Assembly: GCA_002746235.1 (NCBI GenBank)
Contig: NVWJ01000009.1
Span: 92,907 to 98,255, forward strand
Reading direction: 5' to 3'
DNA from: Planctomycetota bacterium
GTDB lineage: Bacteria; Planctomycetota; UBA1135
DNA: 5,349 bases
Position numbers and translations under genes: made by a program
Shown here: piece by piece, positions 1 through 5,349 of the stretch
Numbering within the stretch: position 1 is the first letter of the stretch
Layout of the letters: every line of letters starts with the position of its first letter
The notes under the pieces: model-generated
Databases searched by the model: none
Told to the model about the DNA's origin: nothing
What the model saw: only the letters and a program-made list of their open reading frames with translations

Positions 1-59
1 GGCGGAAGGTTCTCCCCAGGCTGGGTTCGGGCGAAATCTACACCCCCGGCGCTGAATGA
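1..59 (+). CDS. Possible C-terminal tail of an upstream gene (partial)
   Basis: The frame read from base 3 is open for 18 codons and ends at TGA 57-59. It reads RKVLPRLGSGEIYTPGAE and overlaps the following ATG at 56 as ATGA, an arrangement typical of translationally coupled genes in one operon. The first residues (RKVL) resemble the GRKV-type end of ribosomal protein L32 (rpmF), which in many bacteria sits in the rpmF-plsX-fabH cluster. That link is inference from a few residues. The other two plus frames are also open up to stops at 53-55 and 64-66, so the choice of frame rests only on the ATGA overlap and a plausible composition. Confidence 0.3.
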   Translation, partial: RKVLPRLGSGEIYTPGAE

Positions 60-1102
60 CCGATAAACGGGTATCATCTGGGGTCCGTTTTATGCGGTCC
101 CCTCATGAATCCATGGCTGAACTAGTACCCGCAGGCATCGCTGGCATTGGTCACTTCGTCCCCGAACAAGTGATCGATAACGAGTGGTTTACCAAGACTC
201 TGGACACTTCTGACGAGTGGATCCAGCAGCGGACCGGCATTGTTGAGCGCCGTTGGTTGCGCGATGACGAGAAGCCTTGCGATATGTTCGTTGGCGCCGG
301 CAAAATGGCGATGGAAGATGCTGGTGTGAATCCAGAAGACATCGACATGATTGTCATTGGCACGGTGTCGGGTGATTACACCGCGCCGTCCGCTGCTTGC
401 ATTGTGCAGGCACGCCTCGGACTCGGGAAATGCGGTGCCTTCGACGTCGCCGCCGCGTGTTCTGGATTCATGTATGCATTGGCCGTGGGCTCGCAGTTCA
501 TCGAAACCGGCAAGTACAAGAATGTCCTCGTGATCGGTGGCGATGCCATGTCGCGCATGATCAATAAACAGGACCGCAGTACTGTGGTTTTGTTTGGCGA
601 TGGCTCCGGCGCAGTCGTCCTGCAGCCCCACGCGACCTGTAAACGCGGTTTGATTGAAGACATTCACATTGGTGCGGACGGCGAAGGTGCAAAATACATC
701 ATTCGTCCGCGCGGTGGTGCTGGTGATCCGATGACCCATGAGATCCTTGACGAAGGCAGCCATTTCATCACAATGGAAGGGCGCCCGGTGTATCGTTTCG
801 CCGCATCGAAAATGATTTGGCTTCTCGATTGGGCCATGCACGGTCAAGATCCCGACAAGCTGGGGTGGATGATTCCGCATCAGATGAACCGTCGGATTTT
901 GGAGCAGGCGACCAACCACCTCGGCATTCCGCCGGAAAAGGTGCTGCACAACATTTCGAAGTATGGCAACACCAGTTCGGCATCGGTGCCCATCCTCATG
1001 TCCGAGGGTTATCACAAAGGGCTTTATAAAAGCGGCACCTATCTGGTGCTCGGCGCCTTTGGCTGTGGCCTGACCTGGGCTGGCGCACGGATTCTCTGGT
1101 AG
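56..1102 (+). CDS. fabH: Beta-ketoacyl-ACP synthase III (FabH family)
   Basis: This thiolase-fold enzyme is expected to condense an acyl-CoA, typically acetyl-CoA, with malonyl-ACP in the cytosol to start type II fatty-acid synthesis. In the 348-residue frame the catalytic triad is complete: Cys135 in AAACSGF, His275 in IPHQMN (the HQAN-type ACP-binding motif) and Asn305 in YGNTSSAS. The H-to-N spacing of 30 matches E. coli FabH (His244/Asn274). The N-terminal SDEWIQQRTGI (52-62) and the glycine-rich FGDGSGAVVL (180-189) and GAFGCGLTWAGA (333-344) stretches are also typical. The start is uncertain. ATG 56 is supported by the ATGA overlap with the preceding frame. The first 19 residues, however, look unlike the family, and Met20 (ATG 113, giving 329 aa) places the G-x-G-x-x-x-P motif at the usual distance from the N-terminus. 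Neither start has a Shine-Dalgarno sequence. A specialised KAS III for secondary or branched-chain precursors cannot be excluded. Confidence 0.93.
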   Translation: MTDKRVSSGVRFMRSPHESMAELVPAGIAGIGHFVPEQVIDNEWFTKTLDTSDEWIQQRTGIVERRWLRDDEKPCDMFVGAGKMAMEDAGVNPEDIDMIVIGTVSGDYTAPSAACIVQARLGLGKCGAFDVAAACSGFMYALAVGSQFIETGKYKNVLVIGGDAMSRMINKQDRSTVVLFGDGSGAVVLQPHATCKRGLIEDIHIGADGEGAKYIIRPRGGAGDPMTHEILDEGSHFITMEGRPVYRFAASKMIWLLDWAMHGQDPDKLGWMIPHQMNRRILEQATNHLGIPPEKVLHNISKYGNTSSASVPILMSEGYHKGLYKSGTYLVLGAFGCGLTWAGARILW

Positions 1103-1159
1103 TCCGGCGCGCGCGGTGTGATTTCTGCGGCGGATCGTCGCGTGAGTTTAAGTCGCGCC

Positions 1160-2038
1160 CTACTCGCTAACCCGAAGATCCCAGCCCTGCATAGTTTTCA
1201 TCATGGCGGCATCGCTCCAATTGGTGCGTAGCGCGGTCACCGTAATGTTTCCTTGATAGAACAGGGCGGTGTCGGAATTTTCCGGGTGGTCCATGTTGAA
1301 GCGCGGATGGGCTTGTAGCATGGACTTGCCATCGACCTCGTTTATCGAATAGCGAGGCACTTTTATGTAGATGCCGCCCATCGGCGCTGAAGCCACACCC
1401 TTGAGCAGTTCTCGGTCCGAGGTCGGGAGGTTGACGTTGTAGACCAAATGGGTCGGTGCATTTTCAGCACGAAGTTTATGCGCCAGCTCCACAGAAAATT
1501 TTGCGGCTAGAAGGTAATCGCCATCAGTGCCGCGCGGGACGTCTTGTGAAACCGCCATCGAAAGGACTCCATGCATGGACCCTTCCATAGCCGCTCCCAC
1601 AGTTCCTGAATAATGCGCGACCATGCCTACGTTGTTGCCGTGATTGATGCCGGACACCACTAAATCAAAGGGCCGATCCTTGCCGAGGTGCACGATTCCA
1701 AAAGTTACGCAATCCGATGGGGTGCCATCGATAATCCAAACTTCTTTGGCGCCCTCCAGACTCCCTTTGGTTAACTCCGCTGGGCCAGAAAAAAGTTGGC
1801 TAGAGTGGCTCGCGCCGGAGCGATTGGCCGGCGGCGCGCAAACCGTAACTTCGCCCATGGTTGAAAAAGCCTTTGCCAGTTCTGCGATTCCAGCGCTGTC
1901 TACTCCGTCATCGTTGGTGATTAAAATGCGCAGCGGTTTGGTCGTCGGCGTGGGCGCTTCCGGCTCTTGGCACAGGCTGGAAATGAGAATGACCAGTGCG
2001 ATGGCGCCGAAAACGAATGGACTGTGGAGAGACTTCAT
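1160..2038 (-). CDS. surE: Exported SurE-family 5'-nucleotidase/phosphatase
   Basis: SurE proteins are divalent-metal-dependent phosphatases acting on nucleoside 5'-monophosphates and sometimes short polyphosphate. The metal site is complete: Asp43-Asp44 in ITNDDG, Ser74 in NRSGAS and Asn132 in VSGIN. GTPSDCV (105-111) and YSGTVGAAMEG are also family hallmarks. The E. coli GDDV segment before YSGTV is GMVA here. Classical SurE starts almost at the (L/I)xNDDG motif, but this protein has about 35 extra residues: a basic start (K2), a hydrophobic core at about 8-22, Cys23, then a Pro/Thr-rich linker. That indicates export. SSLC is a poor lipobox because Leu is at -1, so lipidation is uncertain and the segment could be a cleaved signal or an uncleaved anchor. 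The remaining roughly 258 residues are normal SurE length. The gene starts 3 bp after the upstream stop codon, has no visible Shine-Dalgarno and is probably translationally coupled to the IYD-like gene. Confidence 0.93.
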   Translation of the reverse strand: MKSLHSPFVFGAIALVILISSLCQEPEAPTPTTKPLRILITNDDGVDSAGIAELAKAFSTMGEVTVCAPPANRSGASHSSQLFSGPAELTKGSLEGAKEVWIIDGTPSDCVTFGIVHLGKDRPFDLVVSGINHGNNVGMVAHYSGTVGAAMEGSMHGVLSMAVSQDVPRGTDGDYLLAAKFSVELAHKLRAENAPTHLVYNVNLPTSDRELLKGVASAPMGGIYIKVPRYSINEVDGKSMLQAHPRFNMDHPENSDTALFYQGNITVTALRTNWSDAAMMKTMQGWDLRVSE

Positions 2039-2041
2039 GGT

Positions 2042-2719
2042 TCAAGATTGCGTCGGCTTGGGATCGAAAAGCAGCACTTCTTCGAGCGGCTTGCGTTCGA
2101 TGGCATGAGCAGGGACTTCGCAGCCGGCGGCCGGATAGCCTAGCGGAATCAACATGTAGGGTTTTTCGTTTGCAGGTCGCCCGAGCAGTTCACCGAGGAA
2201 TCGCATGGGGCTCGGCGTGTGGGTGAGGGAACTCAGCCCAGCGAACTGAGCGGCAGCAAGCAACATGCCGGTTGCGATCCCAATCGATTCATTGGAATAG
2301 TAAGTTTTGCCTCCATCATCGGTGGTGGTCATGCGGAAGATGACGATTAGCCATGGGGCAATATCTAGGTACTCCTTTACATCGTCGGTGCCAAGCGGGG
2401 CGAGGTCGCGCAACCATTCCTCGCTGGCGCGTTCGGAGTAAAGCGCACGTTCTTCTTCCTCCGCGCCCAGGCGGATGGCATGTTTCAACTCAGGATTGGA
2501 CACCGCCACGAAGCGCCACGGTTGTTTATTGGCTCCACTCGGTGCAGTGGTGGCCGCGCGAATAACCCATTCGATGGTTTCACGGCTAACCGGCCGATCG
2601 GAGAACGCGCGAATGCTGCGGCGTTGATTCAGCACCGTGAAAAAGGATTCCGCCGCTTCTTCGGGCGGGCAGCCGGGGTCAAAAGTCGGGCCAAGTGGGA
2701 GGAAGACCGGTTCGCTCAT
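2042..2719 (-). CDS. Nitroreductase-fold flavoprotein, iodotyrosine deiodinase-like
   Basis: This is an FMN-dependent nitroreductase-superfamily protein of 225 residues from the chosen start. RRSIR (33-37) and APSGANKQPW (59-68) form the usual FMN phosphate/flavin-binding start of the fold. Several features point to the iodotyrosine deiodinase (IYD) branch rather than a generic nitroreductase: the acidic lid EEEER-LY, KEYLD (115-119), SNESIGIATG (142-151), LTHTPSPM (165-172), LGRPANEKP (179-187) and RKPLEEVL (209-216). Human IYD holds the halotyrosine zwitterion with Glu157, Tyr161 and Lys182. The equivalents here are Glu90, Tyr94 and Lys115, with identical spacing of 4 and 21. No signal peptide or membrane anchor is seen, so it is probably cytosolic, like bacterial IYDs and unlike the anchored animal enzyme. 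The frame is open upstream to 2914, but homology begins at about VFLPLGP, favouring Met at 2719; ATG 2734 is the alternative. Substrate is inferred, not shown. Confidence 0.88.
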   Translation of the reverse strand: MSEPVFLPLGPTFDPGCPPEEAAESFFTVLNQRRSIRAFSDRPVSRETIEWVIRAATTAPSGANKQPWRFVAVSNPELKHAIRLGAEEEERALYSERASEEWLRDLAPLGTDDVKEYLDIAPWLIVIFRMTTTDDGGKTYYSNESIGIATGMLLAAAQFAGLSSLTHTPSPMRFLGELLGRPANEKPYMLIPLGYPAAGCEVPAHAIERKPLEEVLLFDPKPTQS

Positions 2720-2732
2720 GGGAGAAACTAAC

Positions 2733-2744
2733 ATGGTGCAGTGA
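2733..2744 (+). promoter_or_regulatory. Possible three-codon leader ORF coupled to the glycosyltransferase start
   Basis: GGGAG at 2720-2724 is a good Shine-Dalgarno match, but it lies 16 nt before the GTG at 2741, which is too far for optimal use. It is 8 nt before an ATG at 2733 that opens a minimal frame, ATG-GTG-CAG-TGA (Met-Val-Gln-stop). Its TGA overlaps the GTG start of the glycosyltransferase as GTGA. Ribosomes loading at 2733 could terminate and reinitiate on the GTG. This reading is inferred from geometry alone. It requires a transcript that begins upstream of 2720, inside the divergent IYD-like gene. Confidence 0.3.
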
Positions 2745-4288
2745 AATCGCGCACTCTCTTCTGGTGGACTTGGGCATTGCTCGGGATGCACGTGCTGTGG
2801 ATGGTGGTGCGCTTTGGACTTGGCTTCCCGATTTGGGGCGATGAAGCCTTTGTGGTCAACAACTTCGCGGACCTCGGTTATGCGGAATTGTTTGAGCCGC
2901 TGCCGAACGGGCAAGTTGCGCCTCTGCTTTGGCTATGGCTGGAGAAACTATTTTACGATTTGGGCGATGGCTCGATTTACTGGCTTCGCTTTCCCGCGCT
3001 CGTGGCCGGAGTGGTTTCGACGTGGCTTATGTTGCGTTTTTGTTTGCGGGCCTTGCCGCAGCCATCGGCCTTGTTTGCCTTCGCGATCTTTGCAGCGGCC
3101 TACTATCCATTACGCCATGCAGTGGAAGTCAAACCTTATGCCTTGGATTTACTGTTTACTTTAGTGCAGCTAAATCTTGCTCTTGATTTGATTGCTGCGT
3201 CTGGAAAACGCCTGCGCAGAAAAGCGATCGCTTTGGTTTTGATCTCTGCGGTTGGTGTATGGGCAAGTTATCCGTCGATGTTCGTCAGCGGAGGACTTGC
3301 GCTGTATTTCTTTGCTCGGAAATCAACGCGTGTAAAAGCCGTTGCAGGATCGCTGGTGTTTGGGGTGAGTGCGGTTGCCATGGTGTTCCTGTTTGCCTTG
3401 CCACATGCACGTGCCGCATCGTGGTTGATGGAGATGGATATGTGGACACCCGCCTTTCCACCACTGGATCGCATTTGGACTTGGCCGTTGTGGTTGGTCG
3501 AGCGACATGCGGGCTATATGTCCGCATACCCCACTGGTGGGCGTGATTACGGCAGTTCGGTGAGTTTGGCGTTAATGGTGGTGGGGGCCGTTGGCCTTTG
3601 GCGCTGCCGTCAACGCGCATTTTTGGGTTTGCTGTTAGCTCCGCTGCTCTTCAACTTTGTAGCTGCAACAGGGAAGTTTTATCCATATGGTGGCAGCATT
3701 CGCGTTTCGATTTTCATGGCGCCGGCGTTGTGCCTATTGATGGGCCATGGCCTTACCTTGTGCGTGCAACGCTTCAAACCCACCGTGCAAAGATATGCCG
3801 CCCACACGATTTGCGTTTTACTTTTCGCATTCACAAGCATGGGGTTAGTTCGCGACATTCAGCAACCCTATAAGTCCGAAGGCGATGTTCGTGCCAAGGA
3901 GTTCGCTGCCTGGATGGCGGAGCACGTAATGGACGATGCCATCGTTCTCGGTTGGTGTTATCAGAAAGATGGCGCGCCAGACTTTCATGGCCATGGCGGT
4001 TCCATGGCAAGGCTACGCGTGCAACTACGCCAAGCTGGTATCCGTGTGGAATGGCTTAGCACTGGCGCGCAAAAAGTCATCGTGCAAAACCGCGTCGTGC
4101 AAAACCGTGCCGATGGGCAAGCCTTCTGGCTACTCGCCTATACCGATGACAATGACACCACTATCCCTTTTGCAGAAGCCGAGTTCCAAACGACTCTCCA
4201 AGCTTTCGACCTGGCCGGATTTTCATCGGAGCATTTCAATTTCCCTTTCTATAAAGCCGAACGTATCGATCTTTATCGATTTGAATAG
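2741..4288 (+). CDS. GT-C fold membrane glycosyltransferase (GT39/GT83-like)
   Basis: This 515-residue polytopic inner-membrane protein resembles the PMT/ArnT class, which uses polyprenyl-phosphate sugars to glycosylate lipid or protein acceptors on the periplasmic side. A first helix (about 8-28) leads into WGDEAF (32-37), whose Asp34-Glu35 matches the acidic catalytic pair of the first external loop. Then come GQVAPLLWLWLEKL (57-70), RFPALVAG (83-90) and VEVKPYALDLL (128-138), all characteristic of bacterial GT39-like proteins. About ten further hydrophobic segments follow up to residue 371, including YPYGGSIRVSIFMAPAL (314-330). The last 144 residues are soluble and probably periplasmic. 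GTG 2741 is the most upstream start possible, since an in-frame TAA lies at 2729-2731 and none of the three codons between is a start. The next Met (residue 16) would cut into helix 1. The sugar and acceptor cannot be read from the sequence. The M3 peptidase gene follows after 19 bp. Confidence 0.85.
   Translation: MKSRTLFWWTWALLGMHVLWMVVRFGLGFPIWGDEAFVVNNFADLGYAELFEPLPNGQVAPLLWLWLEKLFYDLGDGSIYWLRFPALVAGVVSTWLMLRFCLRALPQPSALFAFAIFAAAYYPLRHAVEVKPYALDLLFTLVQLNLALDLIAASGKRLRRKAIALVLISAVGVWASYPSMFVSGGLALYFFARKSTRVKAVAGSLVFGVSAVAMVFLFALPHARAASWLMEMDMWTPAFPPLDRIWTWPLWLVERHAGYMSAYPTGGRDYGSSVSLALMVVGAVGLWRCRQRAFLGLLLAPLLFNFVAATGKFYPYGGSIRVSIFMAPALCLLMGHGLTLCVQRFKPTVQRYAAHTICVLLFAFTSMGLVRDIQQPYKSEGDVRAKEFAAWMAEHVMDDAIVLGWCYQKDGAPDFHGHGGSMARLRVQLRQAGIRVEWLSTGAQKVIVQNRVVQNRADGQAFWLLAYTDDNDTTIPFAEAEFQTTLQAFDLAGFSSEHFNFPFYKAERIDLYRFE
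4080..4109 (+). repeat. In-frame 15-bp tandem duplication in the glycosyltransferase tail
   Basis: Two adjacent 15-base copies, TCGTGCAAAACCGCG at 4080-4094 and TCGTGCAAAACCGTG at 4095-4109, differ at one base. They encode IVQNR followed by VVQNR (residues 447-456) in the C-terminal soluble domain. The near-identity, including at synonymous positions, suggests a recent replication-slippage duplication that kept the frame. No function is implied. Confidence 0.85.
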
Positions 4289-4296
4289 GGCAAGTT

Positions 4297-4300
4297 AGGA
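4297..4300 (+). promoter_or_regulatory. Shine-Dalgarno site of the M3 peptidase gene
   Basis: AGGA ends 7 nt before the ATG at 4308, in the 19-bp gap after the glycosyltransferase stop TAG at 4286-4288. It supports 4308 as the start, which also gives a complete signal sequence. The short gap leaves little room for a separate promoter and suggests co-transcription with the glycosyltransferase. Confidence 0.5.
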
Positions 4301-4307
4301 TAGGCGC

Positions 4308-5349
4308 ATGGTCGCTTTACGCCTTCTCCTTTGTTTGTTTCTCGGTGCTCTCGCCTCATTCGGGTGCAATGCCCCAGGTGCTTCCTCTTCCAAGACTTAC
4401 GCAGGCGCGCAGAAGTCTTCGCCGCAGGGGATCGGCCAACTTGCGGACTTCCAAGCTGCAGCGGAAGAACACGGCGTGGTGCTTGGGCTGGCGAAGCTGG
4501 ATTGGTCGGCAAACACCATTGGGCCTGAAGTGGACCGAATCCTTGCTGGCACAGAGGCGGCACTCGATGCTATTGGTGCGCAAGATCCAGACTATGTGAG
4601 TTTCGCTTCTAGTTTTGCGGCCTTAGATGAGGCGGTAGACCCGGTGGTTTCGATTTTGAATCAGCTTTGGCTCATGAAAGAAACGCGCGTGGAAGATGAG
4701 GTGCGTGCGGCGTGCAACGTGGAAGTGCAAAAGCTCGATGCATGGATGGTAGAGCTAAGTTACCGCCAAGATCTCTATGACACTTGCCGCGCTTATTCTG
4801 ATCGTTATCACAATGGCGGACGCGCTGCATTATTGGGAGAAGACCTCAAGTTGTTCGAGGACACCATGCGTGATTACCGCCGTTCCGGTTTTGATCTGGA
4901 CGCTACCACGCGTGAAGAAGTTGCGGCTCTTCAAAACAAGCTGAATGGTATCACCAATCAGTTTGACACCAACATTACTGAAGCTGCGGTTTCTTTGTTT
5001 TTCACCAGCGAAGAACTCGAAGGCCTCCCAGCCAGTTTTTTACAAAGTTCGAAGCAGGACGATGGCACCCATGAAGTGCGGGTGACCGTGACCTCTGATT
5101 TTTCAGCAGTCATGGGGAATGCGAAGGATGCATCGGTGCGCAAGAAGACCAACATCGCGCGTTACTCAGTGGCGATGGAGGAGAACGGACCGTTGTTGAA
5201 TGAAATGGTGCAGGTCCGCGCGGAGATTGCTCACAAGCTCGGTTATGAGAACTGGGCGGATTATAAAATCCAACCGAAGATGGCCGGTACCGCTGCGAAC
5301 GCGATTGCTTTCTGTGAGGACCTGGTGGCTGGTTTAGAGCCAAAGTTTC
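4308..5349 (+). CDS. M3-family oligopeptidase, exported, probable lipoprotein (3' truncated by window)
   Basis: The frame is open for 347 codons and runs off the window. It resembles the N-terminal half of zinc oligopeptidases of family M3 (thimet oligopeptidase/Dcp/oligopeptidase A). Matching segments include YRRSGFDLD (190-198), the helical EEVAALQNKLNGITNQFDTNI (203-223), ARYSVAMEENGPLLNEMV (284-301) and AHKLGYENWADYKIQPKMA (308-326), which corresponds to the LLGY-ADY-MA region before the active site. Family members run to roughly 650-700 residues, so the HExxH zinc motif lies beyond base 5349 and catalysis cannot be confirmed. The N-terminus is a signal sequence: Arg5, a hydrophobic core at 6-18, then SFGC with Cys20 and a Ser/Ala/Gly-rich tether. 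This is a plausible though imperfect lipobox, with Ser at -3. Most studied M3 enzymes are cytosolic, so this one probably cleaves short peptides in the periplasm or at the membrane. It lies directly downstream of the glycosyltransferase. Confidence 0.85.
   Translation, partial: MVALRLLLCLFLGALASFGCNAPGASSSKTYAGAQKSSPQGIGQLADFQAAAEEHGVVLGLAKLDWSANTIGPEVDRILAGTEAALDAIGAQDPDYVSFASSFAALDEAVDPVVSILNQLWLMKETRVEDEVRAACNVEVQKLDAWMVELSYRQDLYDTCRAYSDRYHNGGRAALLGEDLKLFEDTMRDYRRSGFDLDATTREEVAALQNKLNGITNQFDTNITEAAVSLFFTSEELEGLPASFLQSSKQDDGTHEVRVTVTSDFSAVMGNAKDASVRKKTNIARYSVAMEENGPLLNEMVQVRAEIAHKLGYENWADYKIQPKMAGTAANAIAFCEDLVAGLEPKF

Noticed and set aside
72..77. TATCAT as a -10 promoter element before ATG 113
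   Set aside because: It matches 5 of 6 consensus bases, but no -35 element lies at a suitable distance and the bases may be coding from ATG 56. A chance match is likely.
122..1015. Long minus-strand open frame (297 codons) opposite fabH
   Set aside because: It lies wholly antisense to a gene with a full catalytic triad. Its protein is rich in His, Arg and Thr with no recognisable motif, as expected for the reverse of a GC-biased coding strand.
1103..1159. Possible intrinsic terminator between the convergent fabH and surE genes
   Set aside because: The stretch has GC-rich words such as GGCGCGCGCGG and a repeated GTCGCG. I find only very short stems (4-6 bp with a long loop) and no T-run on either strand.
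1644..2226. Plus-strand open frames opposite surE and the IYD-like gene
   Set aside because: They show no family motifs and run antisense to two genes with conserved active-site residues.
2720..2914. N-terminal extension of the IYD-like frame up to base 2914
   Set aside because: The extra 65 residues are His- and Pro-rich, run antisense to the first membrane helix and catalytic loop of the glycosyltransferase, and precede the point where IYD homology begins.
2814..3873. Several shorter frames on both strands inside the glycosyltransferase gene
   Set aside because: They overlap a continuous GT-C coding frame and have compositions typical of out-of-frame reading, with no supporting start sites.
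4264..4279. Repeated TATCGAT near the glycosyltransferase stop codon
   Set aside because: The two 7-base copies are explained by coding for the C-terminal RIDLYRFE. They are too short to call a site.
4273..4599. Small frames on both strands around the start of the peptidase gene
   Set aside because: They compete with a frame that has a Shine-Dalgarno, a signal sequence and continuous M3 similarity, and none encodes a recognisable domain.
4958..5343. Minus-strand open frames opposite the M3 peptidase
   Set aside because: They are antisense to the conserved helical core of the peptidase, and their Ser- and Pro-rich composition shows no family features.

Overview
The window carries four well-supported protein-coding genes, one of them cut by the right edge, plus a possible 3' tail of a further gene at the left edge. 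Two encoded proteins (the SurE homologue and the M3 peptidase) have N-terminal export signals followed by a cysteine, and a third is a multi-pass GT-C glycosyltransferase. This fits a diderm (Gram-negative-type) bacterium. Clear Shine-Dalgarno sequences are scarce: only the peptidase has a well-placed one directly before its own start. The DNA is moderately GC-rich by eye. A PVC-type lineage (Planctomycetota/Verrucomicrobiota) is my guess from the gene mix, but nothing here proves it. No RNA genes, insertion sequences, CRISPR arrays or attachment sites were seen.

Layout: (1) bases 1-59 may hold the tail of an upstream reading frame that overlaps the next start as ATGA. (2) 56-1102 (+) encodes a FabH-type beta-ketoacyl-ACP synthase III with a complete Cys-His-Asn triad. 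(3) 1103-1159 is a short convergent gap with no convincing intrinsic terminator. (4) 1160-2719 (-) is a compact two-gene unit: a flavin-dependent nitroreductase-fold protein that closely resembles iodotyrosine deiodinase (IYD), followed after 3 bp by a SurE-family nucleotidase with an added export signal. (5) 2720-2740 is a very tight divergent junction containing a possible three-codon leader ORF. (6) 2741-4288 (+) is a GT39/GT83-like membrane glycosyltransferase. (7) 4308-5349 (+) is the N-terminal half of an exported M3-family (thimet oligopeptidase-like) metallopeptidase, 19 bp downstream of the glycosyltransferase and probably co-transcribed with it.

There is no obvious single pathway. 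The FabH gene belongs to fatty-acid initiation. The minus-strand pair joins a probable cytosolic reductive dehalogenase-like enzyme to an exported phosphatase. The plus-strand pair joins envelope glycosylation to extracytoplasmic peptide hydrolysis. The most noteworthy points are the IYD-like gene with its halotyrosine-binding triad intact, the exported SurE, and the crowded divergent junction. I do not see evidence for a wholly new multi-gene system.
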